From RGDT01 sp046719305 (lineage in GTDB: Bacteria > Planctomycetota > Planctomycetia > Gemmatales > Gemmataceae), in contig JBDNDE010000167.1 of assembly GCA_046719305.1 (NCBI GenBank), positions 1-10,542 on the forward strand: 10,542 nt of DNA, read 5' to 3'. Positions 1 through 6,749 of the stretch are shown here, in pieces. Made by a program: the position numbers and the translations under genes. Positions within the stretch are counted from its first letter, which is position 1; each line of letters starts with the position of its first letter. Under the pieces are notes generated by a model. That model was not told the DNA's origin and made no database searches. It saw only the letters and a list, made by a program, of their open reading frames with translations.

Positions 1-132
1 CTACTGGGCTTGGTCTTGGTGATTCGCCTTGTCATCAACACTAACGTCCGACTGGAAAATTCGATTGATGTGGCTTTCACCGAGGCAGTGCTTGCCGGGG
101 TCGTCAGCTTCTACTTTGGTGCTCGTTCCTGA
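1..132 (+). CDS. C-terminal end of an unidentified membrane protein (partial)
   Basis: An open frame enters from the left edge and stops at TGA 130-132, giving 43 residues. The piece starts with a hydrophobic stretch (LLGLVLVIRLVI), followed by a short polar stretch and a second hydrophobic segment ending in VSFYFGARS. This looks like the last one or two membrane segments of a small integral membrane protein. I cannot identify the family from so little. A stem-loop with a short T run follows 30 bases after the stop, which supports a real gene end. It converges on the TolC-family gene. The absence of visible competing frames and the terminator are the main support. Confidence 0.55.
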   Translation, partial: LLGLVLVIRLVINTNVRLENSIDVAFTEAVLAGVVSFYFGARS

Positions 133-161
133 GTCTGCCTGACAACCCTAACCCCGCGCGT

Positions 162-192
162 CGGCCTTCCCCTGTCGAGAAGAAGGCCGTTT
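162..192 (+). terminator. Stem-loop terminator after the first partial gene
   Basis: An 8-bp perfect inverted repeat (CGGCCTTC at 162-169, GAAGGCCG at 182-189) with a 12-base loop is followed by TTT at 190-192. It sits 30 bases past the stop of the left-edge gene and 17 bases before the 3' end of the opposing TolC-family gene. The T run is on the plus-strand side only, so it most likely ends the rightward transcript. The T tract is short, which limits confidence. Confidence 0.5.
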
Positions 193-208
193 CGTGGAGT
201 CCTGGGAT

Positions 209-2404
209 CTAGGGAATTGAGCGTGGTTCGCGAGCGGTGCCGAAGTCTGACTCGCGTTGGCTGCTGCTCATCGGCAACGGTTGACCCGGAGCGACCGGCG
301 TAGTAGCGGTCGGCAACTCACGCGGGAAGACCTCTTCAGGTTTCAGCGGTACCGGCGTGGGCAACTCCCGAGCGGCTTCGGGGGTCGAAGGCAGATTCGG
401 CACTTCCTTCAGTAGCGGGGCCGACGACGACATCACGCTCGGTAGCGACATAGCGTTGGCAGGCATCACCTGACTTTTGCCTTGGTAGGCGATCGGCAGC
501 ACCGGCTTGGCGATTTCACGCAACACCAACGCCGTGGTTCGAGCTTTTTCGTGTTCGACTGCTCGCACGCTGGCACAACCGGGTAGTTGCCCCTCGGCAA
601 TGTACACGTTGTCATGCTGCATGATTGTGCCTTTGGCAAACTCGAAGCCGACCAGAGCGTTGTTGTAGTCTACGATCGCTTGATACTCGCTCGCCAGCGC
701 CTCGGCCCAGACGCGCTGCGATTCTAGCAGGACGTCCAGCGTTCCGCGTCCAGCTTCATACTCCAGTTGGCGTACCCGCAATTCTTCTCCGGCTGCTTCG
801 CGGGCCGCTCGGTTGGACTGAATCCGCGCATAGGCCGTGTCCAGCCGGTGGTAGTAGTTGTATAGGAAGTGTTCAGCCTTGAGTTCTTGGTCCTTCAGTA
901 CCTCCATGGCACGCGTCAGGGCCAATTGTGCTTGACGCACTTGCACATGTCCGAAGCGGAAGCCCAGCGGGATCACCGCCTGGATACCCGCGTTCCAACT
1001 GCTGAAGCGGCCATCGGACAAATCACGCAAAGCGTTGATGTTCTGTGCCCCACCGGTGGTGGTCTGGCCACTCCCGCCGTCCAACTGACTGCCCAATCCC
1101 TGGAAGTCGTAGCTGGCGGTGAAGCGCACATCAGGCAAGAGTTGGTTTTTAGCCAAGATCAAGTTCATCTGAGCCGCTTTGATCTCTTGTCGGGCCATCA
1201 GCAGTTCCGGTCGCTTGGTGAGTGCTTCCTGGAGGGCGGTGTTCCAATCAGGGGTGTAGGGAGCCAGGGTCGGCGAATCGCTGGGCATCAGCCGAGTGCC
1301 ATCATCCACGGGCATCCCTAGCAGGCCGCGTAGCTGACGCTCAAACTCAAACACTTGGTCGATCGCCTGGGCACGCTGCGCCTTAAACAGTTCGTATTGC
1401 CGGCGGCTCTGGTAAAAATCGGCTGCCGAGACTTTGCCGGCTTCCAACTTGGCCTTGGACACGCGAAACGCGGTGTAGGCAAATTGCAAGCCTTGCTCGC
1501 GGCTGTAAAGCGCCCAATAGGCCCCGTATAGGTTCCAGTAGGCCGTCTCTATGTTGAGCAGCATCTGATTGACCAGACGCTCAAACTCCGCCCGCTGTTG
1601 ATCAAAGCGAATGCGGCTAATCAGAATCCCCTCGGCTGTCGGGGCGGTGTTGATCACTCCGGGGTTGATCAAGCTCCCTGGATGGGCGTTGCGCAATTGG
1701 TTGATTTCAACGCCGTAGCCCTGGAGCAGGGGTTGCTCGAAGCTGAATTGCAATTGCGGCCGATACGACGGATTGACCCGGGCAGGCAAGTTGGTGAACT
1801 GGTAGGGTAAGTTGAAGGTGATGCCTGCCACTCCACCAGTGGGCAACGGTTTGATCAACGCAGTGGAGAAGTTGGCATCGTTTTGTTGGATGACGTTCAA
1901 CCCTGCGCCACCGGCTAGGAAGGCTTGCTGAGCGGTGCCGATCGGTTGGTCGGTGTTGCTCCACTGCAGCGCGGTACGCACGACGGCATCGAATTTGGAC
2001 AACGCCCCCTCGATTTCGGCCCCCGCCCGAGCAGGGTCCAGAGCTAGCACCCGGATGGCGTCGGAACCAGCCACGCCTCGCCCGGTGAATTGCACCAAGT
2101 TATCCTGAGCAGTGCCGGGGAAGAGCAAGCTCGGCTGACCAACGCGTCCTTGTTCCAGACCGATGGCAATACACTCAGCCAACGAGATAAAGCGGACTTT
2201 GCGATCGAGGTTCCGCAAAGTCATGGGAGTCCCGCTGGGGTTGATCATGGGCGTAGTGGACAGGTCGGGATGCAGTTCCTGACCATCGAGGGTGCTAGTG
2301 ACGGTCTGTTGGTAGTCTTGCTCGGTCATGAAGATGCGTTGTTTGCATCCGCTGACCACGCTGAGCAGCAACGCGACCGTAACCCCAAGAATTTTCCCGC
2401 GCAT
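209..2404 (-). CDS. TolC-family outer membrane efflux lipoprotein
   Basis: The 731-residue product has a lipoprotein signal: Met-Arg-Gly-Lys, a hydrophobic run, then a VSGC lipobox with Cys20 as the acylation site. The body shows the usual TolC/OEP duplicated layout. There are long amphipathic helices around residues 280-360 (NIETAYWNLYGAYWAL, then a KAKLEAGKVSAADFYQSRR segment) and a second set around 500-600 (RQLEYEAGRGTLDVLLESQR). Beta segments lie between them (SYDFQGLGSQ). Such proteins form trimeric channels through the outer membrane for type I or RND export. The tail after about residue 602 is some 129 residues of Pro/Ser/Thr/Glu-rich sequence, longer than in classic TolC and probably disordered. 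The ATG is preceded on the minus strand by GGGGTG, five bases away. No inner-membrane pump or periplasmic adaptor is next to it, so its partner is unknown. Family confidence is high; substrate is unknown. Confidence 0.9.
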   Translation of the reverse strand: MRGKILGVTVALLLSVVSGCKQRIFMTEQDYQQTVTSTLDGQELHPDLSTTPMINPSGTPMTLRNLDRKVRFISLAECIAIGLEQGRVGQPSLLFPGTAQDNLVQFTGRGVAGSDAIRVLALDPARAGAEIEGALSKFDAVVRTALQWSNTDQPIGTAQQAFLAGGAGLNVIQQNDANFSTALIKPLPTGGVAGITFNLPYQFTNLPARVNPSYRPQLQFSFEQPLLQGYGVEINQLRNAHPGSLINPGVINTAPTAEGILISRIRFDQQRAEFERLVNQMLLNIETAYWNLYGAYWALYSREQGLQFAYTAFRVSKAKLEAGKVSAADFYQSRRQYELFKAQRAQAIDQVFEFERQLRGLLGMPVDDGTRLMPSDSPTLAPYTPDWNTALQEALTKRPELLMARQEIKAAQMNLILAKNQLLPDVRFTASYDFQGLGSQLDGGSGQTTTGGAQNINALRDLSDGRFSSWNAGIQAVIPLGFRFGHVQVRQAQLALTRAMEVLKDQELKAEHFLYNYYHRLDTAYARIQSNRAAREAAGEELRVRQLEYEAGRGTLDVLLESQRVWAEALASEYQAIVDYNNALVGFEFAKGTIMQHDNVYIAEGQLPGCASVRAVEHEKARTTALVLREIAKPVLPIAYQGKSQVMPANAMSLPSVMSSSAPLLKEVPNLPSTPEAARELPTPVPLKPEEVFPRELPTATTPVAPGQPLPMSSSQRESDFGTAREPRSIP

Positions 2405-2739
2405 ACGTTCACCCCATTGGGTCGATCCGCCCCACCGCCACGCGGAACGGACACATCGCCCGTGTGCGTTCTTACCACGGATTGCAGGCTGTTTCGTAGT
2501 TATCGACCATGCCGATTGGATTCTTGAACCCGGTTTTGCTAGAAATGCTGACTGTGCTCTTTGGGCAAACTGGGTAAACAGTTCATCCCTCTACCACCTG
2601 CCTGCTCCTTCCTCGTTTCTCTACTTTGGGCCTGGTTTTCGTCGTTCGGAGCCTTCCCCTGGCATGCTCTGAAAGAACCAGCCACCGATACCGTATTTCC
2701 TCATAGGCCGAATGATTCGGCGTGTAACGGGAAAAGCGA

Positions 2740-2767
2740 TTGACAAGGACCACAGAACCACTATGGT
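2740..2767 (+). promoter_or_regulatory. Sigma70-like promoter for the STAS-arfB unit
   Basis: A perfect -35 box TTGACA (2740-2745) lies 16 bases from TATGGT (2762-2767), which matches the TATAAT consensus at four of six positions. The expected transcript start is near 2774, about 45 bases before the STAS start codon. Position, orientation and box quality fit a housekeeping promoter for the two-gene unit. Planctomycete promoters are less well characterised than those of E. coli, so this is a pattern match only. Confidence 0.5.
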
Positions 2768-2769
2768 AC

Positions 2770-2798
2770 AGAGGCCCCTTTCTATTCGATTGGCCTCT
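2770..2798 (+). promoter_or_regulatory. Inverted repeat at the predicted STAS transcript start
   Basis: AGAGGCC (2770-2776) and GGCCTCT (2792-2798) form a perfect 7-bp inverted repeat with a 15-base spacer. It lies immediately downstream of the -10 box and overlaps the predicted transcript start. It could be a dyad operator or, if transcription starts a little earlier than estimated, a leader hairpin. No T run follows, so it is not a terminator. Functional assignment is inference. Confidence 0.3.
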
Positions 2799-2807
2799 AG
2801 TTGTCCC

Positions 2808-2813
2808 GAGGGG
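2808..2813 (+). promoter_or_regulatory. Shine-Dalgarno sequence of the STAS gene
   Basis: GAGGGG ends five bases before the ATG at 2819. This decides between that ATG and the in-frame TTG at 2801, which lies upstream of the GAGGGG and so cannot use it. Confidence 0.6.
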
Positions 2814-2818
2814 CTAAC

Positions 2819-3175
2819 ATGAACGCCTACCAATACATCCGGGTCGAGCCACATGCGGATGTGTCTTGCATTCGATTGGTTCAAACGAGCCTGCAAGAGC
2901 CTCAGATGCTCGCCCTGGGCCAAGAGTTGCTGCACCTTGCCAGGCAGGTCAGCAAACTCGTACTGATCCTGGGGCCTGAGCGGCTCAACCTGCTCTACAG
3001 TGTCTTCTTGACCAAGCTGATTCGAGTCCGCAACGAAGCACGTCGTCAGGGGGGCGAACTCGTGCTGTGTGAGGCCAATTCGATCACCTTGAGCGTCTTT
3101 GAAGCCGCCTGCTTGGACCGAGAGTTTGTCTTTCGTCCCACCCTGGCCGATGCCCTGGCCTATTGGCACGATTAA
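2819..3175 (+). CDS. STAS-domain protein (anti-sigma factor antagonist-like)
   Basis: The 118-residue product fills a single STAS domain. The core strand VSKLVLILGPERLN (about residues 44-57) is followed by the loop-helix LLYSVFLTKLIRVRNEARRQGGELVLC (about 58-84). This aligns with the SSAxLGxLIxxxxxxxxxGGxLxLC pattern of SpoIIAA/RsbV-type antagonists. Ser61 lies at the position of the phosphorylated Ser of that family, although the usual acidic or Ser residue before it is Tyr60. Such proteins bind a kinase/anti-sigma partner in the cytoplasm and are switched by phosphorylation; no such partner gene is nearby. The start at ATG 2819 is supported by GAGGGG five bases upstream. The stop lies 17 bases before the arfB start, so both genes probably share the promoter at 2740-2767. 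The fold call is fairly sure; the exact regulatory role is inference. Confidence 0.75.
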   Translation: MNAYQYIRVEPHADVSCIRLVQTSLQEPQMLALGQELLHLARQVSKLVLILGPERLNLLYSVFLTKLIRVRNEARRQGGELVLCEANSITLSVFEAACLDREFVFRPTLADALAYWHD

Positions 3176-3192
3176 TTGGCAGCCCTGGCCAC

Positions 3193-3617
3193 ATGATCAT
3201 CGACGAGCATTGGATGATTCCCGATGAGGAGTTGGTGTGGAGTTTCGCCCGCAGTGGCGGCCCCGGCGGGCAGAACGTCAACAAGACCAACACCCGCGCC
3301 GTGCTTCATTGGCATCTGACTGCCAACACCAGCTTGCCCCTCTGGCTGCGTGAGCGGCTGGCCGGCCTGGAGCGGAATCGGCTGACGACCCAGGGCGTGT
3401 TGGTGCTTCAATCTCAGATGCACCGCACTCAGGAGCGTAACCGCGAGGCCTGCCTGGAACGCCTCCGCGATCTGGTCCGCCGCGCTGCCACGCTTCCGCG
3501 CCCGCGTAGGCTACCAAGCCACCCCGCAGTGCCCAGTTGCGTCGGCTTCAGTCTAAACGCCAGCATTCGCAACGTAAGCAACAGCGGCGAGGATCGTTTG
3601 GCGACCCGGAAGAATGA
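3193..3617 (+). CDS. arfB: ArfB/YaeJ-type peptidyl-tRNA hydrolase, frameshifted
   Basis: ArfB releases nascent chains from ribosomes stalled without a stop codon. From ATG 3193 the product begins MIIDEHWMIPDEELVWSFAR, followed by the class I release factor core SGGPGGQNVNKTNT, with the catalytic GGQ at residues 25-27. Downstream are the conserved NRLTTQGVLVLQSQ (Arg-rich loop) and HRTQERNREACLERL segments. The frame from 3193 runs on as unrelated sequence to a stop at 3685-3687, inside the opposing gene. If one base is restored near 3508-3511 (reading continues with GCT at 3510), the sequence becomes the expected basic tail: ATKPPRSAQLRRLQSKRQ and further Lys/Arg/Gln-rich residues, ending at TGA 3615-3617. 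The corrected length is 141 residues, close to the roughly 140 of known ArfB. That tail normally enters the mRNA channel, so the uncorrected protein would probably fail. The cause is either a one-base sequencing or assembly error in a GG run, or a real disrupting mutation. Confidence 0.82.
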
Positions 3618-3629
3618 TCCCGGTCGGGC

Positions 3630-3656
3630 AAGCAGGACCACCTGTTTGTTCTCTCT
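3630..3656 (+). terminator. Weak terminator after arfB
   Basis: AAGCAGG (3630-3636) pairs with CCTGTTT (3641-3647) around an ACCA loop, with one G-T wobble. It is followed by the pyrimidine-rich GTTCTCTCTT. It starts 13 bases after the frame-corrected arfB stop and lies before the 3' end of the opposing gene. The stem is short, but the position is right for a rightward terminator. Confidence 0.35.
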
Positions 3657-4444
3657 TAGTCGTCTTCAATCGGCGGCAACTCCTTAGGCAAGGTTCGCAA
3701 CGGGGTCAGGCCGTTTTGGGCCCTTTTGGTCGGGGAGGAGCTACCAGAGGGCAAAGGCCCAGGCAGTTCCGGGGGCGGCAGGGTCGGACCAGGCAAGGGT
3801 GGCGGCTTCAGTTCACCCTTGTTCTCGTCGTCTTTCTTATCGTCGGTTTGGTTCTTCTGCTCGCCGGCTTTCTTTTTCTCCTCGGCGAGTTTCATTTCTA
3901 GCTCTTGCTTCTTTTTTTGTTCGGCCTGTTGCTCGGCTCGTTTTTTTTCGGCTTCTTTTTCTGCACGCAACTTGGCCTCCGCTTCGGCCTGAGCTTTGTC
4001 TTCGGCCGCTTTCTTGGCATCAGCAGCCTTTTTCTCCTGGGCGAGCTTGTCCTCGGGCAGAGGCTTGGCCAACTCGCTGCGGACTTTGTCCAGGGCGGCT
4101 CGCAAAGCGAAGGCCTTACGCCAGGTCACGCTCTCTTTCTCGGACTCGACCAATTTCTCGTCGATGACTTTGGGCAAGGCTGGTCGATGTCCCAGCAATG
4201 GCTTGATGGCGCGTAAGGCTCCCTCATAAAGACGATAGCAGGAGGCAATTTCGCCGCCATTGTACAGATCCACGCCACGGTTGATGACCTCTTTGAGGCT
4301 AGCGGCCAGGGCGGCGTCCAGTTTGGGATCGGGGCGGTATTCGCCACGCGGTTCGGGACTCGCGGGCAACTCCTGGGCCGACGAGGCGGCCAGGAAGAGT
4401 ATCGCCAGGAGCAAGGCACAGGTCCAACGCAGCAAGCCAGGCAT
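3656..4444 (-). CDS. Secreted Lys/Glu/Ala-rich coiled-coil protein, function unknown
   Basis: The 262-residue product has a clear signal peptide (residues 1-24, ending LAASSAQ). A small folded region follows at about 25-130 (INRGVDLYNGGEIASCYRLY, then LRAIKPLLGHRPALPKVIDE). Then comes an uninterrupted highly charged helix at about 134-205, made of repeated KKAAEDKAQAEAEAK-like units. The C-terminus is Pro-rich (KPPPLPGPTLPPPELPGPLP) and ends in an acidic IEDD. The LYNGG/CYRLYEGAL/HRPALPK region resembles a module I recall from planctomycete secreted hypothetical proteins, but I cannot name a characterised family. The charged helix is TolA-like in composition only; there is no TolA membrane anchor or C-terminal domain. 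The ATG is preceded by GAGGAG seven bases upstream on the minus strand. It is divergent from the ABC transporter genes across 196 bases and convergent with arfB. It is a real gene by its signal peptide and ribosome site. Confidence 0.8.
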   Translation of the reverse strand: MPGLLRWTCALLLAILFLAASSAQELPASPEPRGEYRPDPKLDAALAASLKEVINRGVDLYNGGEIASCYRLYEGALRAIKPLLGHRPALPKVIDEKLVESEKESVTWRKAFALRAALDKVRSELAKPLPEDKLAQEKKAADAKKAAEDKAQAEAEAKLRAEKEAEKKRAEQQAEQKKKQELEMKLAEEKKKAGEQKNQTDDKKDDENKGELKPPPLPGPTLPPPELPGPLPSGSSSPTKRAQNGLTPLRTLPKELPPIEDD

Positions 4445-4451
4445 CGGTAAA

Positions 4452-4457
4452 CTCCTC
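4452..4457 (-). promoter_or_regulatory. Shine-Dalgarno sequence of the coiled-coil protein gene
   Basis: Read on the minus strand, GAGGAG stands seven bases before the ATG at 4444-4442. It confirms that start codon, which also places a complete signal peptide at the N-terminus. Confidence 0.6.
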
Positions 4458-4640
4458 GAAGAAGGACAACGGCCAGAGGCACAGATCCGTTCTATCTGGG
4501 ATCATACTCAGCCCGAGCCAGTGGAGAAAAGAGCTTCTGGCCAGCCTAACTCCCGAGCCCCTGCCGGCGCGGTTGCTCTCCTCTCCGGTTCGACTGTTGC
4601 AGGTGTGAACTCTCTGACCCTTGGTCGCGTATCACTTGGT

Positions 4641-5423
4641 ATGATCCACGTTAGCCATCTTACCCGGCGTTTTACTCTCCCCTCAGGCGGCAGCGTCTTG
4701 GCTGTTGATAATCTATCTTTTGAGGTAGCAGCGGGCGAAGTGTATGGGCTGCTTGGTCCCAACGGAGCAGGCAAGACCACCACCTTGCGGATGCTCTTGG
4801 GCCTGATGCAACCGACCTCGGGCCGAGCGACCATCCAGGGGTATTCGTCAGCCGAGCAACCCGACGAGGTAAAGCGGCGGGTTGGCTTGGTTTCGACCTC
4901 GGCCGGCCTTTATCCCCATCTGTCGGTCCGCGAGATGCTTTTGTTCTTTGCGGATCTCTACGGGGTCGAACCAGGCCAGGCCCGAAGGGAGTTGGACCGC
5001 CTAGCAGAACGGATCGGCTTGAGCGAATTGTTGGATCGACGCTGTATTACCCTCTCCACAGGGCAGAAACAACGGGTCAACTTGGCCCGGGCTCTGATCC
5101 ATCGACCCCCGGTGCTGCTTTTAGATGAGCCAACCCTCGGGCTGGATGTATTGGGCAGTCAGGTGGTGGCTGACTTTGTAACCCATCTGCGCGGCGAAGG
5201 CAAGGCAGTGATATTAACGACGCACCGCCTTGACGAGGCGGAACGGCTCTGTGACCGGTTCGGCTTGATGAACAAGGGTAAACTGGTGCTAGCTGGCACG
5301 CTGACAGAGCTACGCGAGAAGACCGGGCGTGGATCGCTCGTAGATATGTTTATTGATCTGGTAAAGCCGCCGCCGGCTATTCAGGCTCCGCTCTCCCCTC
5401 TCTCGAGGACCGACCAACCATGA
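4641..5423 (+). CDS. ABC transporter ATP-binding protein, NatA-like
   Basis: The 260-residue product has all nucleotide-binding motifs. Walker A GPNGAGKT is at residues 39-46, the signature LSTGQKQR at 138-145, Walker B LLLDEP at 159-164 and the H-loop His at 195 (ILTTHRLDEAERL). The Q-loop region reads VSTSAGLYPHLSVREML, without the usual Gln; this Ser/Thr-Gly-Leu-Tyr form is typical of the NatA sodium-export and related ABC-2 ATPases. The frame is open upstream to 4260, but family alignment places the start at MIHVSHLTRRF, so ATG 4641 was chosen. No strong Shine-Dalgarno sequence precedes it. The stop overlaps the permease start in an ATGA, so the two are translationally coupled. It would power an inner-membrane exporter. 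The substrate (sodium, drug or lipid) is not shown by the sequence. Confidence 0.88.
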   Translation: MIHVSHLTRRFTLPSGGSVLAVDNLSFEVAAGEVYGLLGPNGAGKTTTLRMLLGLMQPTSGRATIQGYSSAEQPDEVKRRVGLVSTSAGLYPHLSVREMLLFFADLYGVEPGQARRELDRLAERIGLSELLDRRCITLSTGQKQRVNLARALIHRPPVLLLDEPTLGLDVLGSQVVADFVTHLRGEGKAVILTTHRLDEAERLCDRFGLMNKGKLVLAGTLTELREKTGRGSLVDMFIDLVKPPPAIQAPLSPLSRTDQP

Positions 5424-6601
5424 CTCGGCTCTTTCGTCTGGCTCTGAAGGAACTGCGCGAAAGCCTCCGCGATCGCCGTACTACCCTCACCCTGGTTCTC
5501 ATGCCGATCTTGCTGTATCCGTTGTTGGCCATCGGCTTTCGGGCGCTGCTGGTTGTGGGGCAATCGACCGCCCGAGGGCCGGAGTACACGGTGGCCTTTG
5601 ACGATGAGCTAGCCGGCAAACGCATCACTGGGATGTGGAACGCGGGCCTTCCCGAGCAAACGCCGGTGCATTTTACCCCACCGCCACGTCTGAAATTTCT
5701 CTCCGGCAGCGATGCCGAAAAGGCCCTGGAAGCCGATGGATTAGACGTGTACATCCGGTTGATGCCTGACAATGAGAATGAGACAGGGTTGCTGCGTTTT
5801 GAAGCTATCTACCGCGAGGGATCGTATCGTGGTCGCGAATGCGTGCGCTATCTCGACCTGCTAACCCACCAAGCCAATGTCCAGTGGCTGGCTCAGAAGG
5901 CGGGTAAGAATCCTCCAGTCGAGATGATCGTCCGCGAACGCCAAGTCCCCCAGCAGCAGGTCTCTGCTGTGCCTGTGCTGGTGCCGTTAATCCTAATCCT
6001 GATGACCATGACCGGGGCAGTTTATCCCGCTATTGATCTGACGGCCGGCGAACGCGAACGTGGCACACTGGAGCTTTTGATGGCTGCTCCGATACCCCGG
6101 CTATCTGTGCTACTGGCGAAATATATCGCGGTGGTGACAGTGGCGCTGCTGACGGCATGTGTCAACCTGGGCACCATGGCTGCGACTTTGCATTTCACGG
6201 GACTAGCCCAAGAAGTGTTCGGCGAAGCGGTGACGTGGTGGAGCCTGTTGCAGGTGCTGGCGTTGTTGGTGCTGTTTGCTTTGTTCTTTGCCGGGGTGCT
6301 GCTGGCGCTGACGAGCGTTGCCCGGTCGTTCAAGGAGGCGCAGGCCTACCTGATTCCGCTGATGCTGGTGTGCCTGTTTCCAGGCGTTCTGGCTCTCGCG
6401 CCGGGGCTGAGCCTATCGGGCTTTCTGGCGTTTGTGCCGCTGGTGAATATCGTGTTGCTGGCCCGCGATGTGCTGGCGGGCACCGCCACGCTGTTGCCCA
6501 CGCTTCTTGTCGTGTTTACGACGCTTTCCTATGCGTTGATTGCTGTGAGCATCGCGGCCCGCATTTTCGGCTCCGAGACGATACTGGGTTCGGGTGGCTA
6601 G
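5420..6601 (+). CDS. ABC-2 type transporter permease, NatB-like
   Basis: The 393-residue product starts in an ATGA overlap with the ATPase gene. It begins with a cytoplasmic amphipathic stretch (FRLALKELRESLRDRRT) and a first membrane helix at about 22-46. A soluble extracytoplasmic domain of about 130 residues follows, then a block of five further membrane segments from about 183 to 382. The GERERGTLELLMAAP motif at residues 210-224, after the second helix, is the hallmark coupling region of the ABC-2/NatB family. Six helices in total match the family. The protein ends shortly after the last helix at FGSETILGSGG. In some relatives a CPBP intramembrane protease domain is fused here; I find none in any frame downstream. 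With its partner ATPase it should form a homodimeric-permease exporter in the inner membrane. Substrate is unknown. Confidence 0.87.
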   Translation: MTRLFRLALKELRESLRDRRTTLTLVLMPILLYPLLAIGFRALLVVGQSTARGPEYTVAFDDELAGKRITGMWNAGLPEQTPVHFTPPPRLKFLSGSDAEKALEADGLDVYIRLMPDNENETGLLRFEAIYREGSYRGRECVRYLDLLTHQANVQWLAQKAGKNPPVEMIVRERQVPQQQVSAVPVLVPLILILMTMTGAVYPAIDLTAGERERGTLELLMAAPIPRLSVLLAKYIAVVTVALLTACVNLGTMAATLHFTGLAQEVFGEAVTWWSLLQVLALLVLFALFFAGVLLALTSVARSFKEAQAYLIPLMLVCLFPGVLALAPGLSLSGFLAFVPLVNIVLLARDVLAGTATLLPTLLVVFTTLSYALIAVSIAARIFGSETILGSGG

Positions 6602-6654
6602 GATTCCTTGCCGGATCGAGGGGGCTGGCCTTTCGGTTTAGAGCAGTCCCCCCC

Positions 6655-6683
6655 CAGACACTTGCCATCTTGTTTGCTATTCT
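6655..6683 (+). promoter_or_regulatory. Possible extended -10 promoter for the megasynthase
   Basis: TGC followed by TATTCT (6678-6683) resembles an extended -10 element, and CAGACA (6655-6660) stands 17 bases upstream as a poor -35 with four of six consensus matches. It would give a leader of about 60 bases before the TTG start at 6750. Both boxes are weak, and transcription from the upstream ABC genes across the 148-base gap remains possible. Confidence 0.25.
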
Positions 6684-6735
6684 AGCTCCAAGACGTGTCC
6701 TTTTACCGGCAAGGGATTCGTCGGTTGGTTCTCGC

Positions 6736-6742
6736 GAGGGGG
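6736..6742 (+). promoter_or_regulatory. Shine-Dalgarno sequence that supports a TTG start
   Basis: GAGGGGG ends seven bases before the TTG at 6750. The megasynthase frame has no in-frame ATG or GTG between its preceding stop (TAG 6639-6641) and the conserved KS N-terminus encoded from about 6777. This site therefore decides the start. Confidence 0.6.
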
Positions 6743-6749
6743 CTGCTCC

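Larger units (their letters stand above)
2405..2818. other. Divergent intergenic spacer of 414 bases
   Basis: This spacer separates the divergent TolC-family and STAS genes. It holds a ribosome-binding-like GGGGTG for the leftward gene (2410-2415, read on the minus strand). It also holds a rightward promoter (2740-2767), an inverted repeat (2770-2798) and a Shine-Dalgarno sequence (2808-2813) for the STAS gene. Short frames inside it, such as a 60-codon plus-strand frame at 2561-2743, have no convincing ribosome site or recognisable product. I saw no clear leftward promoter. The middle, about 2430-2735, shows nothing I can name. Confidence 0.6.

Noticed and set aside
869..1321. Plus-strand open frame of 150 codons inside the TolC-family gene
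   Set aside because: It lies wholly antisense to a well-supported gene and its translation shows no recognisable domain; it is a by-product of codon use.
2561..2743. 60-codon plus-strand frame in the divergent spacer
   Set aside because: There is no convincing ribosome site, the composition does not look like a protein, and it runs through the promoter -35 box of the STAS gene.
2621..3169. 182-codon minus-strand frame across the STAS gene
   Set aside because: It is antisense to the STAS domain, which has family-level support and its own promoter and ribosome site.
3505..3512. Programmed -1 frameshift in arfB
   Set aside because: There is no slippery heptamer of the X-XXY-YYZ type at the shift point, and ArfB is not known to use frameshifting; a missing base is simpler.
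6620..6652. Hairpin GGGGGCTG / CAG-T-CCCCC as a terminator of the ABC operon
   Set aside because: The stem has a bulge, the loop is 16 bases, and no T run follows on the plus strand, so it was not listed as a terminator.
6602..6749. Broken CPBP protease extension of the ABC permease
   Set aside because: I looked for a fused CPBP domain as seen in some relatives, but no frame after 6601 shows membrane helices or the CPBP motifs.
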